40,630 nt of DNA from contig URKA01000028.1 of NCBI GenBank assembly GCA_900548345.1, positions 1 through 40,630 of the forward strand, given 5' to 3'. Position numbers and translations under genes: made by a program. Below, piece after piece: positions 1-8,368 of the stretch (positions within the stretch are counted from its first letter, which is position 1; every line of letters begins with the position of its first letter). Below the pieces are notes generated by a model, which was given only the letters and a program-made list of their open reading frames with translations, ran no database searches and had not been told where the DNA came from. Origin of the DNA: an uncultured Paraprevotella sp. GTDB lineage: Bacteria > Bacteroidota > Bacteroidia > Bacteroidales > Bacteroidaceae.

Positions 1-87
1 GTCGCTACCTTTTTGACCTCTGTGTCATCTTATGAGGGCGGTTGCGGATTTGAGGGTATAACTTTTTCGATGGTTGGATTGACGGTG

Positions 88-118
88 CAAAGTTATTGCG
101 GGGGTGAAAAAGTGTCAA
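88..118 (-). promoter_or_regulatory. Bacteroidetes-type promoter reading leftward out of the window
   Basis: On the minus strand a TTG (complement of 116-118) is followed after 20 bases by TAACTTTG (complement of 88-95). This fits the Bacteroidetes consensus TTTG-N19-21-TAnnTTTG. It would drive a gene to the left of the window, divergent from the regulator starting at 278. No coding start is visible in 1-87, so the gene itself is not seen. Confidence 0.55.
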
Positions 119-211
119 TACACAAAAATAGCGAAATCCGGAAAGGGGGATAATGAGCCTTCAATCGTTAATTTTTGCACAAAATACCTGACTGTTTTCC
201 ATAATACCCAA

Positions 212-242
212 TTGTGGGGATTGTGGAAACCGGATATTTTTG
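212..242 (+). promoter_or_regulatory. Promoter of the hemerythrin-LuxR regulator
   Basis: TTG at 212-214, a 20 base spacer and TATTTTTG at 235-242 match the Bacteroidetes -33/-7 consensus. Transcription would start near 249, leaving a short leader before the ATG at 278. Confidence 0.6.
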
Positions 243-277
243 CGTCCTTTGCAAAGAATATAATATAATAAAGGTAT

Positions 278-1258
278 ATGTCTGAAAAGTATAAGGAAAC
301 AGACCGGATGGGAGATATCATCTGTGATGATTACCGGATATTGCAGGTCATCAGCAGATTCGGGCTGACTTTGGGATTTGGAGACCATACGGTAAGCGAG
401 ACTTGTGCGGCTGCCGGAGTGGGTGCGCCCACTTTTTTGGCTGTGGTAAACTTCATCCGTGCCAATGGAAGAGTGTCCAATCTTTCAGCTTTGGTAGAAG
501 CCGTTTCTCTTTCTTCCCTGATGGATTATCTGCATCGTTCACATGATTATTTCGTGAAGTTCCGGTTGCCGGGTATCCGCAGGAAACTGATAGAGGCTAT
601 TGATTGTTCGGTGAAGAACCAGATTGCCTTCCTTATACTTAAATTCTATGATGAGTTTGCTGCGGAGGTAGGACGCCACATGGAGTATGAGGACAAATAC
701 ATACATACCTACGTGAATGATTTGATGAAGGGGATGCGGACAGACCCTGAGGTGAATATCCGTAAGCTGTCCCACCAGCATCATGACAACCATCTTCAGA
801 TTGAAAAGAGCCTGTCGGAACTGAAGAGCATCATCATCAAATATTATCCGGGCGATAGTCGTGCCCAGTTGCTGAATGACGTGTTGATGGATCTTTTCAT
901 GACAGAAGAGGACTTGTTCAGCCATTGTCATCTGGAGGATACGTTGTTTCTTGAAGCAGTGGCGGAGCTGGAAACCGAGCGGCAGGAGCGTGGTGAGGAA
1001 AATACGGCGGACCGTGAGGACGGTGAAACGGAATCCGTGGTGACAGATACGCTCAGCGAACGCGAGAAGGAAGTAATCGTCTGCGTGGTAAGAGGGTTGT
1101 CGAACAAGGAGATTGCCGAACATTTGTTTATTTCTGTCAATACGGTCATGACGCACCGCCGGAATATCAGTCGGAAACTCCAGATACATTCGCCGGCAGG
1201 ACTGACGATTTATGCGATTGTCAACGGGTTGATTAACCTGGAAGATGTCAAACTATAA
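278..1258 (+). CDS. RIC-like/hemerythrin-domain LuxR-type transcriptional regulator
   Basis: A 326-residue protein with three recognisable parts. Residues about 11-60 (MGDIICDDYRILQVISRFG and on) resemble the N-terminal domain of the ScdA/YtfE (RIC) di-iron repair proteins, but the Cys-Cys pair of that domain is replaced by Gly-Phe-Gly. Residues about 70-230 are helical with the His/Glu pattern of an HHE hemerythrin domain (HMEYED, HQHHDNH, HCHLED). After an acidic linker, residues about 258-320 form a LuxR/GerE helix-turn-helix (LSEREKEVI, GLSNKEIAEHLFISVNTV). Known hemerythrin domains bind di-iron and sense O2, NO or redox state, so the inference is a regulator that senses such a signal. 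The start at 278 follows the promoter at 212-242; an in-frame ATG at 308 would still keep all domains. The neighbouring LOG gene follows closely. The target genes cannot be read from the sequence. Confidence 0.85.
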   Translation: MSEKYKETDRMGDIICDDYRILQVISRFGLTLGFGDHTVSETCAAAGVGAPTFLAVVNFIRANGRVSNLSALVEAVSLSSLMDYLHRSHDYFVKFRLPGIRRKLIEAIDCSVKNQIAFLILKFYDEFAAEVGRHMEYEDKYIHTYVNDLMKGMRTDPEVNIRKLSHQHHDNHLQIEKSLSELKSIIIKYYPGDSRAQLLNDVLMDLFMTEEDLFSHCHLEDTLFLEAVAELETERQERGEENTADREDGETESVVTDTLSEREKEVIVCVVRGLSNKEIAEHLFISVNTVMTHRRNISRKLQIHSPAGLTIYAIVNGLINLEDVKL

Positions 1259-1274
1259 TATAAGGAGTGGATGT

Positions 1275-1820
1275 ATGGTGAAAACGGTCGGTGTGTTTTG
1301 TGCAGCTTCCGTCACATTGGATGCGGCTTATTACGAGTTGGCGGAACAGTTCGGTGAATGGTTGGGCCGTCATGGGATGACCATGGTTTACGGCGGTGCC
1401 AATTCCGGACTGATGGAAAGTGCGGCTTTGGGTGTGCGGCGCGGTGGCGGAAAGGCGGTAGGTGTGGTGCCGCGTATTCTCGAATCCCGGAGGCGTGTGA
1501 GCACTCTTGTGGATGAAGTGATCCGTTGTGAAGATTTGACCGACCGCAAAGCCATTATGGTAGAGCGGAGCGATGTGCTGGTAGCCCTTCCCGGCGGCAT
1601 CGGGACTTTGGACGAGGTGTTCACCGTGATGGCCTCCCACAGTATAGGATATCATTCCAAACGTGTGGTCTTGTTCGACACGGCGGGCTTTTGGGATGGC
1701 CTGCTTGCCATGTTGCGCGACATGGATGCCAAAGGTTTCGTCAATGTGCCTCTCGACCGTTATCTGACCGTGGCCCGTTCATGGGACGAACTGGAAAATG
1801 CGCTGCTTGCCGCACAATAG
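1275..1820 (+). CDS. LOG family protein (TIGR00730), putative nucleoside 5'-monophosphate phosphoribohydrolase
   Basis: A 181-residue Rossmann-fold protein. It carries the family motif PGGIGTLDE near residue 105 and an early GGANSGLM segment near residue 35. Members release the base from nucleoside 5'-monophosphates; in plants and some bacteria this activates cytokinins. In gut bacteria the physiological substrate is uncertain. The ATG at 1275 is preferred because AAGGAG lies 7 bases before it (1262-1267); an in-frame ATG at 1245 would overlap the upstream regulator. The stop codon ends one base before the stop of the convergent sugar kinase gene, with no visible terminator between them. Confidence 0.85.
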   Translation: MVKTVGVFCAASVTLDAAYYELAEQFGEWLGRHGMTMVYGGANSGLMESAALGVRRGGGKAVGVVPRILESRRRVSTLVDEVIRCEDLTDRKAIMVERSDVLVALPGGIGTLDEVFTVMASHSIGYHSKRVVLFDTAGFWDGLLAMLRDMDAKGFVNVPLDRYLTVARSWDELENALLAAQ

Positions 1821-2783
1821 TCATTCCGTCATGCTTTCGTGCATTTCCTTTCGCATGGTTGATGCGAATTCTTCGTCAATGGAGTTGTTGACGCTGGCGC
1901 AGACATTGGCGGCAAAACGTCTTCCGCATTCAATCAGTTGATTCCATTGGTGTTGTGACAGTTGCAAGAGCTCTTCACGTTTGATGCCGTAGCGTATCAG
2001 TCCGTAGATGAATCCGGCATTGAAGTTGTCCCCGGCTCCGATAGTGCTGACCGTATGAATGTTCTCCACATCGAACCGGAATATGTTTTCCGGAGTGCAT
2101 ACCGTGATTTCTTTTCCGCCTTGTGTACAGATGAACAGTTTGCAGTAGCGGGCGATATGCCGGCGGTAGATGGTTGCCGGTTCCCGTTCATCATACATGA
2201 TTTCAAAATCGTCGGCCGAGCCCCGCACAATGTCGGCCAGCAGGAAGTTCTCATGGATGGCCGGCAAAAGCTCTTGGAGTTCGGCTTGGTGTGTGCGGCG
2301 GAAGTTCAGGTCATAATAAAGAATGGCGTTTTGCCGGCGGGCGTATTCCAGTATGTTTCTGGTTCGTGTCCTGACACTGGGAGCGATGGCATAGTATGAA
2401 CCGAACTGTAAGATGTCCTCGCTGTCGATTTCCGGTGTTGTAAAATCCGGGGAGAGCTGTGGGGGCTGTTTATAAAACAAATAATGGGCATCATTGTGCT
2501 CGTCGAGGAACGCGAGTGACACGGCGGATTTTACATTGTCGCACATTCTCAGGAAATCGGGACATACGCGGTTGGCTTTCAGAAATTCGGTGATTCGCTT
2601 TCCTATTTCGTCATTTCCGGTCTCTCCGATAAAGATGGCCGGTATATCCGTTCTTCCGATAGATATGATGCTGTTGAATGATGAGCCGCCGGGTACTGCG
2701 GCCGTGGGCTGCTGTCCGTGGAAGATAATGTCCATGATGGTTTCTCCCATTCCAATCACTTTGCGTCTCTTTCTCATGTCCAT
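1821..2783 (-). CDS. PfkB-family carbohydrate kinase (fructokinase-like)
   Basis: A 320-residue ribokinase/PfkB family kinase that phosphorylates a sugar with ATP. The N-terminal substrate-side motif PGGSSFN is at about residues 31-37. The C-terminal signature with the catalytic base is GAGDNFNAGF at about 249-258. The substrate is not evident; fructose is the usual guess for this Bacteroides subfamily. Met-12 (MGETIMDII) is an alternative start and Met-1 includes a basic stretch, so the start is slightly uncertain. The gene is monocistronic and convergent with the LOG gene. A minus-strand promoter is visible at 2845-2877. Confidence 0.85.
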   Translation of the reverse strand: MDMRKRRKVIGMGETIMDIIFHGQQPTAAVPGGSSFNSIISIGRTDIPAIFIGETGNDEIGKRITEFLKANRVCPDFLRMCDNVKSAVSLAFLDEHNDAHYLFYKQPPQLSPDFTTPEIDSEDILQFGSYYAIAPSVRTRTRNILEYARRQNAILYYDLNFRRTHQAELQELLPAIHENFLLADIVRGSADDFEIMYDEREPATIYRRHIARYCKLFICTQGGKEITVCTPENIFRFDVENIHTVSTIGAGDNFNAGFIYGLIRYGIKREELLQLSQHQWNQLIECGRRFAANVCASVNNSIDEEFASTMRKEMHESMTE

Positions 2784-2844
2784 AGTATGTTTCCTTTGTT
2801 CGGCGTCGCTGCTGCCGTAGCGGCTCCGGCTGTTTGCGGGTTTA

Positions 2845-2877
2845 CAAAATTACATAAAAAAAACGAGACGGGGGCAA
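2845..2877 (-). promoter_or_regulatory. Probable promoter of the PfkB kinase
   Basis: On the minus strand TAATTTTG (complement of 2845-2852) matches TAnnTTTG. A TTG lies 22 bases upstream (complement of 2875-2877), slightly longer than the usual 19-21 spacing. A run of eight T lies between them. Confidence 0.4.
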
Positions 2878-2908
2878 GACCGCGAAGAAACATGTTTGAA
2901 CACCCTAA

Positions 2909-2966
2909 AACGCACACAGGTGTGCGTTGGATTCTTCACCTGTGAGCGATTGGTTCTTCACCTGTG
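2909..2966. repeat. Cluster of CACCTGTG repeats with a small palindrome
   Basis: The 13-mer TTCTTCACCTGTG occurs twice in direct orientation (2932-2944 and 2954-2966). A third core, inverted (CACAGGTG, 2915-2922), lies in a short hairpin made of AACGCACA and TGTGCGTT around CAGG (2909-2928). The cluster sits between the divergent kinase and rimP promoters. Its function is unknown. The rest of 2784-3201 shows only the two promoters and the rimP leader hairpin. Confidence 0.6.
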
Positions 2967-3108
2967 TGCATTTTATTCCGGAGAGGTCCGCTTTTTTGGC
3001 CGGTCTCTACCGGTATGCGGCAAGCCCTTTGAATGAGGTGTGGAAACGGCTTTTTCCGACGTCCGATAGGATATAAACAGGTTTCAATCAAATTTGTGCA
3101 TGTTTTTA

Positions 3109-3140
3109 TTTGGTGAGTAAATGGAATTTGACTATCTTTG
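3109..3140 (+). promoter_or_regulatory. Promoter of the rimP-nusA-infB operon
   Basis: TTTG at 3109-3112, a 20 base spacer and TATCTTTG at 3133-3140 are an excellent match to the Bacteroidetes consensus. Transcription would begin around 3147, about 55 bases before rimP. Confidence 0.7.
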
Positions 3141-3154
3141 TGCCGTATGATGAG

Positions 3155-3180
3155 GTGAGGGGCTTGACAAAGCTCCTCAC
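3155..3180 (+). promoter_or_regulatory. Hairpin in the rimP leader
   Basis: GTGAGGGGCTT and AAGCTCCTCAC pair over 11 positions (one G-U) around a GACA loop. It lies in the inferred 5' leader, just after the predicted start site and 21 bases before the rimP ATG. No long T tract follows, so it looks more like a leader structure than a complete terminator. A regulatory role is inference. Confidence 0.4.
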
Positions 3181-3201
3181 TTTGCATTTAATAGTATTTT
3201 C

Positions 3202-3669
3202 ATGATAGAGAAAAGTATTGTAAAAGAGTTGGTTGAGGAGTGGTTGTCAGAGAAGGACTACTTCCTGGTGGACATCACTGTGACTCCCGATGACCGTATT
3301 GTGGTGGAAATCGACCATGCGGAAGGCGTTTGGATTGAAGATTGTGTGGATTTGAGCCGCTTTATCGAAAGCCGCCTGAGTCGTGAAGAGGAGGATTATG
3401 AGCTTGAAGTCGGAAGTGCCGGTATCGGTCAGCCGTTCAAGGTGCTGCGGCAGTATCAGAATCATGTGGGCAAGGATGTCGAAGTGCTCACGGCAGACGG
3501 CCGGAAGTTGCGCGGCATACTGACGGTTGCCGACGAAGACCACTTTGAGATAGTAATGAAGGTCAAGAAGAAACTCGAAGGGGAAAAACGTCCGAAACTT
3601 GTAGACGAAGTAGCCTCCTTCCGTTATCCCGACGTGAAATATACAAAGTATCTAATAAGTTTTAAATAG
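3202..3669 (+). CDS. rimP: Ribosome maturation factor RimP
   Basis: A 155-residue cytoplasmic protein needed for maturation of the 30S ribosomal subunit. The two-domain layout fits RimP: an N-terminal alpha/beta part containing VDITVTPDDRIVVEID, then ELEVGSAGIGQPFKVLRQY, which corresponds to the family's S-P-G-x-x-x-P-L motif with substitutions, and a C-terminal SH3-like barrel (DVEVLTADGRKLRGILT). Its position directly in front of nusA and infB is conserved in many bacteria. It is the first gene of the operon behind the promoter at 3109-3140. Confidence 0.95.
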   Translation: MIEKSIVKELVEEWLSEKDYFLVDITVTPDDRIVVEIDHAEGVWIEDCVDLSRFIESRLSREEEDYELEVGSAGIGQPFKVLRQYQNHVGKDVEVLTADGRKLRGILTVADEDHFEIVMKVKKKLEGEKRPKLVDEVASFRYPDVKYTKYLISFK

Positions 3670-3673
3670 AAAT

Positions 3674-4933
3674 ATGGCAAAAAAGACAGAAAGCATCAAT
3701 TTGATTGATACGTTTGCAGAATTTAAGGAAACAAAGAACATAGACCGTGCGACTTTGGTCAGTGTGCTCGAAGAAAGTTTTCGCAGCGTGATTGCCAAAC
3801 TGTTTGGCTCGGATGATAATTACGATGTAATCGTGAATCCCGACAAGGGGGATTTCGAGATATACCGGAACCGTACCGTGGTGGCGGATGACGAGGTGAA
3901 GGATGACAACCGTGAAATCTCCCTGACTGAAGCACGGACGATAGATGAAGACTATGAAGTGGGCGAGGACGTGAGCGAGAGTGTGGATTTTGCCAAATTC
4001 GGCCGTCGTGCCATCCTGACATTGCGTCAGACACTGGCCAGCAAGATTCTGGAGCTGGAACACGACAGCCTTTATAACAAATACAAAGATCGTGTGGGCG
4101 AAATCGTCAGTGCCGAAGTGTATCAGGTATGGAAAAAGGAAATGCTGCTCGTGGATGATGAAGGCAACGAGCTGATTCTGCCGAAGACGGAGCAGATTCC
4201 TTCCGATTTCTACCGCAAGGGTGAGGCCGTGCGTGCCGTGGTGGCGCGTGTGGACAATACCAACAACAACCCGAAGATTATCCTGAGCCGTACGTCGCCG
4301 GTGTTCCTGCAGCGTCTGCTGGAAGCGGAAGTTCCGGAGATTCACGACGGACTGATAACCGTGCGTAAGATTGCGCGCATGCCGGGAGAAAGAGCCAAGA
4401 TTGCCGTGGAAAGCTATGACGACCGCATCGACCCCGTGGGAGCTTGTGTGGGTGTGAAAGGTAGCCGTGTGCACGGTATCGTGCGTGAACTGCGCGGCGA
4501 GAACATCGATGTAATCAACTACACACAGAACATCTCGCTGTTCATTACCCGTGCGCTCAGTCCGGCCACGGTCAACAGTCTGAACATTCACGAAGAGGAA
4601 CACAAGGCGGAAGTTTATTTGAACCCCGACCAGGTTTCGCTGGCTATCGGAAAGAACGGACTCAATATCAAGCTGGCAAGTATGCTTACGGAGTATACGA
4701 TAGACGTATTCAGGGAAATACCCGATGCCGGTAATGAGGACGATGACGTCTATCTGGACGAGTTCGCGGGCGATGTGGAGCCATGGATTATCGATGAGTT
4801 GAAGAAAATCGGCATGGAGACGGCCAAGGATGTGTTGAACACTCCTCGCGAGATGCTGGTGTCGCGTGCGGATCTGGAAGAAGAAACGGTGGATGATGTG
4901 TTGAGAATATTAAGAGAAGAATTTGAGGAGTAA
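3674..4933 (+). CDS. nusA: Transcription termination/antitermination factor NusA
   Basis: A 419-residue RNA polymerase-binding factor that modulates pausing, termination and antitermination. The N-terminal domain (about 1-130) contacts polymerase. An S1 domain follows (about 133-195, VGEIVSAEVYQVWKKEML). The KH domains include GACVGVKGSRVHGIVREL near residue 255 and SLAIGKNGLNIKLAS near 325. The acidic C-terminal end is short, as usual outside Proteobacteria. It starts 4 bases after rimP, and its 3' end contains the GAGGAG that acts as ribosome binding site for infB. Confidence 0.97.
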   Translation: MAKKTESINLIDTFAEFKETKNIDRATLVSVLEESFRSVIAKLFGSDDNYDVIVNPDKGDFEIYRNRTVVADDEVKDDNREISLTEARTIDEDYEVGEDVSESVDFAKFGRRAILTLRQTLASKILELEHDSLYNKYKDRVGEIVSAEVYQVWKKEMLLVDDEGNELILPKTEQIPSDFYRKGEAVRAVVARVDNTNNNPKIILSRTSPVFLQRLLEAEVPEIHDGLITVRKIARMPGERAKIAVESYDDRIDPVGACVGVKGSRVHGIVRELRGENIDVINYTQNISLFITRALSPATVNSLNIHEEEHKAEVYLNPDQVSLAIGKNGLNIKLASMLTEYTIDVFREIPDAGNEDDDVYLDEFAGDVEPWIIDELKKIGMETAKDVLNTPREMLVSRADLEEETVDDVLRILREEFEE

Positions 4934-4940
4934 TCGGCGT

Positions 4941-7733
4941 ATGAGTATAAGACTGAATAAAGTAACGAAAGAATGTAATGTAGGACTTCAGACGGCTGTC
5001 GAATTCTTACAGAAAAAAGGGTTCAACGATATAGAAGCCAATCCGAATACAAAGATTACGGATGAGCAGTACGATATGCTCGTGGCTGAATTCAAGAAAG
5101 ACAAGGGGTTGAGGGATGATGCCGCGAGTATCAGCCTCCGACGCCAGCGTAAGGAGAAAAAGGAGACGATTTCCCTTCATGAAGAGAAGCCCGCAGACCT
5201 GACGATGGTGAGAGACGTAAAGATAGAAAACAGGCCGAAGGTGGTGGGGCGCATTAATCTGGATGCGTTGAACAACCGCAAGCCGGCTGCACCGGTAGAA
5301 AAGCCGGTAGAGGAAGCACCGGTGGTGGAGAAACCGGTAGCGGAGAAACCGGTGGAAGAAAAGCCTGTGGTTGAGGCTCCTCGTCAGGAAGAGCCGGTGG
5401 TGGAGAAACCGGTGGAAGAAAAAGCGAAGCCGGAAACCGTTGTTGGTAAAGAAGAGAATGGAGTGTTCCGTTTGAACCATACCGTGCAGGCCGCACCGCA
5501 GCTGAAGGTGAAAGGGCATATCGATTTGGATAGCCTGAACCAGTCAACCCGCCCCAAGAAGAAGTCCAAAGAGGAAAAACGTAAGGAGCGTGAAGAGAAA
5601 AACCGTCAGATGCAGCAGGACCGTACGCGTCAGGGCGGCAATGCTTCGGCCGACGGAAACAAGAAAAAACGCGTCCGTATCGGTAAGGAGCGTGTGGACG
5701 TAAACGCCGTAGCCGGTCTGCAGAACGGAAAGAAGAACGGTCGGCCGGACAATACTTCCGGAACAGCTCCGCAGGGCGGAAAACACAATAAGAACAAGAA
5801 CCGTCAGCAACCTGTAATCAAGGCCGAAGTGTCTGATGAAGACGTAGCCAAGCAGGTAAAGGAAACGCTCGCTCGTCTGACCAGCAAGAACAAGACGAAC
5901 AAGGGCGCCAAATACCGTAAGGAAAAACGTGAGAACGCCCGTGCCAACCTCGAAGAGCAGATGGAAGAGCAGGCAGCAGAAAGCAAGGTGCTGAAGCTGA
6001 CCGAGTTCGTGACGGCAAACGAGCTGGCCGTGATGATGGACGTTCCTGTCACACAAGTAATCGGTACTTGTATGAGCATCGGAATCATGGTATCCATCAA
6101 CCAGCGTCTGGACGCCGAGACCATCAATCTCGTGGCAGAGGAATTCGGCTACAAGACGGAATATGTCAGTGCCGAAGTGTCGGAAGCCGTAAATGAAGAA
6201 GAGGACGATGAGGAGGATTTGGTGCCGCGTGCCCCCATCGTGACGGTGATGGGTCATGTCGACCATGGTAAGACCTCTTTGCTCGACTATGTCCGTAAGA
6301 CGAATGTCATTGCCGGTGAAGCCGGTGGCATCACGCAGCATATCGGTGCATACAACGTACGGCTTGAAGACGGGCGTCATATCACTTTCCTGGATACACC
6401 GGGCCATGAGGCGTTTACAGCCATGCGTGCCCGCGGTGCACAGGTGACGGACATCGCCATCATCATTATTGCTGCCGACGATGACATCATGCCGCAGACG
6501 AAAGAAGCCATCAATCATGCCGTTGCGGCGAATGTCCCCATCGTTTTCGCCATCAATAAAGTGGATAAACCTGCCGCCAATCCGGATAAAATCAAGGAAG
6601 GACTGGCAGCGATGAACTTCCTTGTCGAAGACTGGGGAGGCAAATACCAAAGTCAGGACATCTCGGCCAAGAAAGGCGACGGAGTGGATGAACTGCTCGA
6701 AAAGGTGCTCTTGGAAGCGGAGATGCTCGACCTGAAGGCCAATCCGAACCGCAAGGCTACCGGTTCTATCATCGAGTCTTCTTTGGATAAGGGACGCGGT
6801 TATGTGGCTACGGTATTGGTATCCAACGGTACGCTCCACGTGGGCGACATCGTGTTGGCCGGTACGAACTACGGACGTGTGAAGGCCATGTTCAACGAGC
6901 GTAACCAGCGTGTGAAGGAAATCGGTCCGGCACAGGCAGCCACAATTTTAGGCTTGAACGGTGCTCCCACAGCCGGAGATACTTTCCATGTGATGGATAC
7001 GGAACAGGAGGCGCGTGAGATTACCAACAAACGCGAACAGCTGCAGCGTGAGCAGGGCCTGCGTACGCAGAAGATTCTGACGCTGGACGAAGTGGGACGA
7101 CGGATTGCGCTGGGTGGTTTCCAGGAACTGAACGTCATCGTCAAGGGCGATGTGGACGGTTCTATCGAAGCCTTGAGCGATTCGTTAATCAAGTTGTCTA
7201 CCGAGAAGATAGCCGTAAATGTCATCCACAAGGCGGTGGGACAGATTTCCGAGAGCGATGTGGCGTTGGCTGCGGCTTCCGAAGCCATCATCATCGGTTT
7301 CCAGGTGCGTCCGTCCGCCACTGCACGCAAGGCTGCGGAGCAGCAAGGGGTTGACATCCGTCTCTACTCTATCATCTACGATGCGATAGAAGAGGTGAAG
7401 GCCGCTATGGAAGGTATGTTGGCACCTGAATTGAAGGAAGAGGTGACGGCAACCATCGAGGTTCGTCAGGTTTATCACATCAGCAAGGTGGGTACGGTGG
7501 CCGGTGCATACGTCATCGACGGAAAGGTGCAGCGTTCCAACAAGGCGCGTCTGATTCGCGATGGTATCGTGGTGCATACGGGACAGATTAATGCCCTGAA
7601 ACGATTCAAGGACGATGTGAAGGAAGTCGGCACCAACTTCGAGTGCGGTATCAGTCTTGTGAACTACAATGATATTCGCGAAGGCGATATCATAGAGAGC
7701 TATCAGGAAATCGAAGTGAAGGCCAAACTGTAG
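4941..7733 (+). CDS. infB: Translation initiation factor IF-2
   Basis: A 930-residue GTPase that brings initiator tRNA to the 30S subunit. A small IF2_N fold starts the protein (SIRLNKVTKECNVGLQTAVEF). A long, charged, low-complexity region follows; its Glu-Lys-Pro-Val repeats lie at about 5290-5430. The G domain begins with APIVTVMGHVDHGKTSLLDY and has DTPGHE, NKVD and SAKKG motifs; the C-terminal domains end in EIEVKAKL. The ATG at 4941 is chosen because GAGGAG ends 9 bases upstream, overlapping the nusA stop. An upstream in-frame start at 4923 would overlap nusA without benefit. Confidence 0.97.
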   Translation: MSIRLNKVTKECNVGLQTAVEFLQKKGFNDIEANPNTKITDEQYDMLVAEFKKDKGLRDDAASISLRRQRKEKKETISLHEEKPADLTMVRDVKIENRPKVVGRINLDALNNRKPAAPVEKPVEEAPVVEKPVAEKPVEEKPVVEAPRQEEPVVEKPVEEKAKPETVVGKEENGVFRLNHTVQAAPQLKVKGHIDLDSLNQSTRPKKKSKEEKRKEREEKNRQMQQDRTRQGGNASADGNKKKRVRIGKERVDVNAVAGLQNGKKNGRPDNTSGTAPQGGKHNKNKNRQQPVIKAEVSDEDVAKQVKETLARLTSKNKTNKGAKYRKEKRENARANLEEQMEEQAAESKVLKLTEFVTANELAVMMDVPVTQVIGTCMSIGIMVSINQRLDAETINLVAEEFGYKTEYVSAEVSEAVNEEEDDEEDLVPRAPIVTVMGHVDHGKTSLLDYVRKTNVIAGEAGGITQHIGAYNVRLEDGRHITFLDTPGHEAFTAMRARGAQVTDIAIIIIAADDDIMPQTKEAINHAVAANVPIVFAINKVDKPAANPDKIKEGLAAMNFLVEDWGGKYQSQDISAKKGDGVDELLEKVLLEAEMLDLKANPNRKATGSIIESSLDKGRGYVATVLVSNGTLHVGDIVLAGTNYGRVKAMFNERNQRVKEIGPAQAATILGLNGAPTAGDTFHVMDTEQEAREITNKREQLQREQGLRTQKILTLDEVGRRIALGGFQELNVIVKGDVDGSIEALSDSLIKLSTEKIAVNVIHKAVGQISESDVALAAASEAIIIGFQVRPSATARKAAEQQGVDIRLYSIIYDAIEEVKAAMEGMLAPELKEEVTATIEVRQVYHISKVGTVAGAYVIDGKVQRSNKARLIRDGIVVHTGQINALKRFKDDVKEVGTNFECGISLVNYNDIREGDIIESYQEIEVKAKL

Positions 7734-7738
7734 TCGGA

Positions 7739-8275
7739 ATGAACGGGCTGGATATATTCATCCTCATCGTGTTGTTGGTCGGACTCGTGAAAGGCTGGAT
7801 GAGCGGACTTTTGCGTCAGATTGTTTCCATAGTAGGCTTTTTGGCCGGACTGCTGGTGGCCATGATGCTTTATTCCGTGTTCGGCGACTGGCTGGCTCCC
7901 TGTATCGGGACAGATGTTTCGGTGGGACGTGCTTTGGCCTTTGTATTGTTATGGATTGGGATACCGATCATCCTGCTGTGGATAGCCCGTATCCTGACCC
8001 GTACGATAGAGGCTGTCAGCTTGGGGGGCCTGAATCGCCTGGGCGGTGCATGCGTCGGTCTACTGAAATACATGATGATACTGAGTTGCGTGTTGAATGT
8101 GGCGGTCAGGGTTCATTTGATTTCAGACGGGAAGCAATGCGAATCGAGACTGTATTCTCCGGTGCAATCCTTGTCCGGTGTCCTGTTCGATTACTGCAAG
8201 TGCCATGTGACCAAGGCGGTTGAAAAGGCGGTTACGGGATATGATACAGTTGAAGAGCCCGATTCGGTGAGGTAA
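7739..8275 (+). CDS. CvpA family inner-membrane protein
   Basis: A 178-residue protein with four hydrophobic segments in its first 125 residues and the CvpA opening pattern (NGLDIFILIVLLVGLVKGWMSGLLRQIVS). Family members are linked to envelope stress tolerance and, in E. coli, colicin V production; the molecular role is not established. It begins 5 bases after the infB stop, so it is co-transcribed with the translation genes. The C-terminal 50 residues are soluble and not conserved in any way I recognise. Confidence 0.85.
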   Translation: MNGLDIFILIVLLVGLVKGWMSGLLRQIVSIVGFLAGLLVAMMLYSVFGDWLAPCIGTDVSVGRALAFVLLWIGIPIILLWIARILTRTIEAVSLGGLNRLGGACVGLLKYMMILSCVLNVAVRVHLISDGKQCESRLYSPVQSLSGVLFDYCKCHVTKAVEKAVTGYDTVEEPDSVR

Positions 8276-8300
8276 GTATACCTTATTATATAATACAATG

Positions 8301-8348
8301 AAGAGTGGGATGCGGTTGTAAGGAGAGAACTTACGGTGCATTCCTCTT
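8301..8348 (+). promoter_or_regulatory. Folded leader in front of sufB
   Basis: Nested complementary segments lie in the 93 base gap between cvpA and sufB. GTAAG (8318-8322) pairs with CTTAC (8330-8334). Outside this, GGGATGC (8307-8313) pairs with GCATTCC (8338-8344, one G-U), and AAGAG (8301-8305) faces CTCTT (8344-8348). This suggests one long, interrupted stem-loop. No TAnnTTTG promoter was found here. Regulation of the suf genes by it is only a suggestion. Confidence 0.35.
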
Positions 8349-8368
8349 TTCGGCTATATGACTGAAAT

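Noticed and set aside
2494..2945. Two plus-strand open frames over the start of the sugar kinase
   Set aside because: They are antisense to the kinase and its promoter and show no motifs.
5544..6839. A 431-codon open frame antisense to infB
   Set aside because: The composition is that of a shadow frame and infB covers it completely with recognised motifs.
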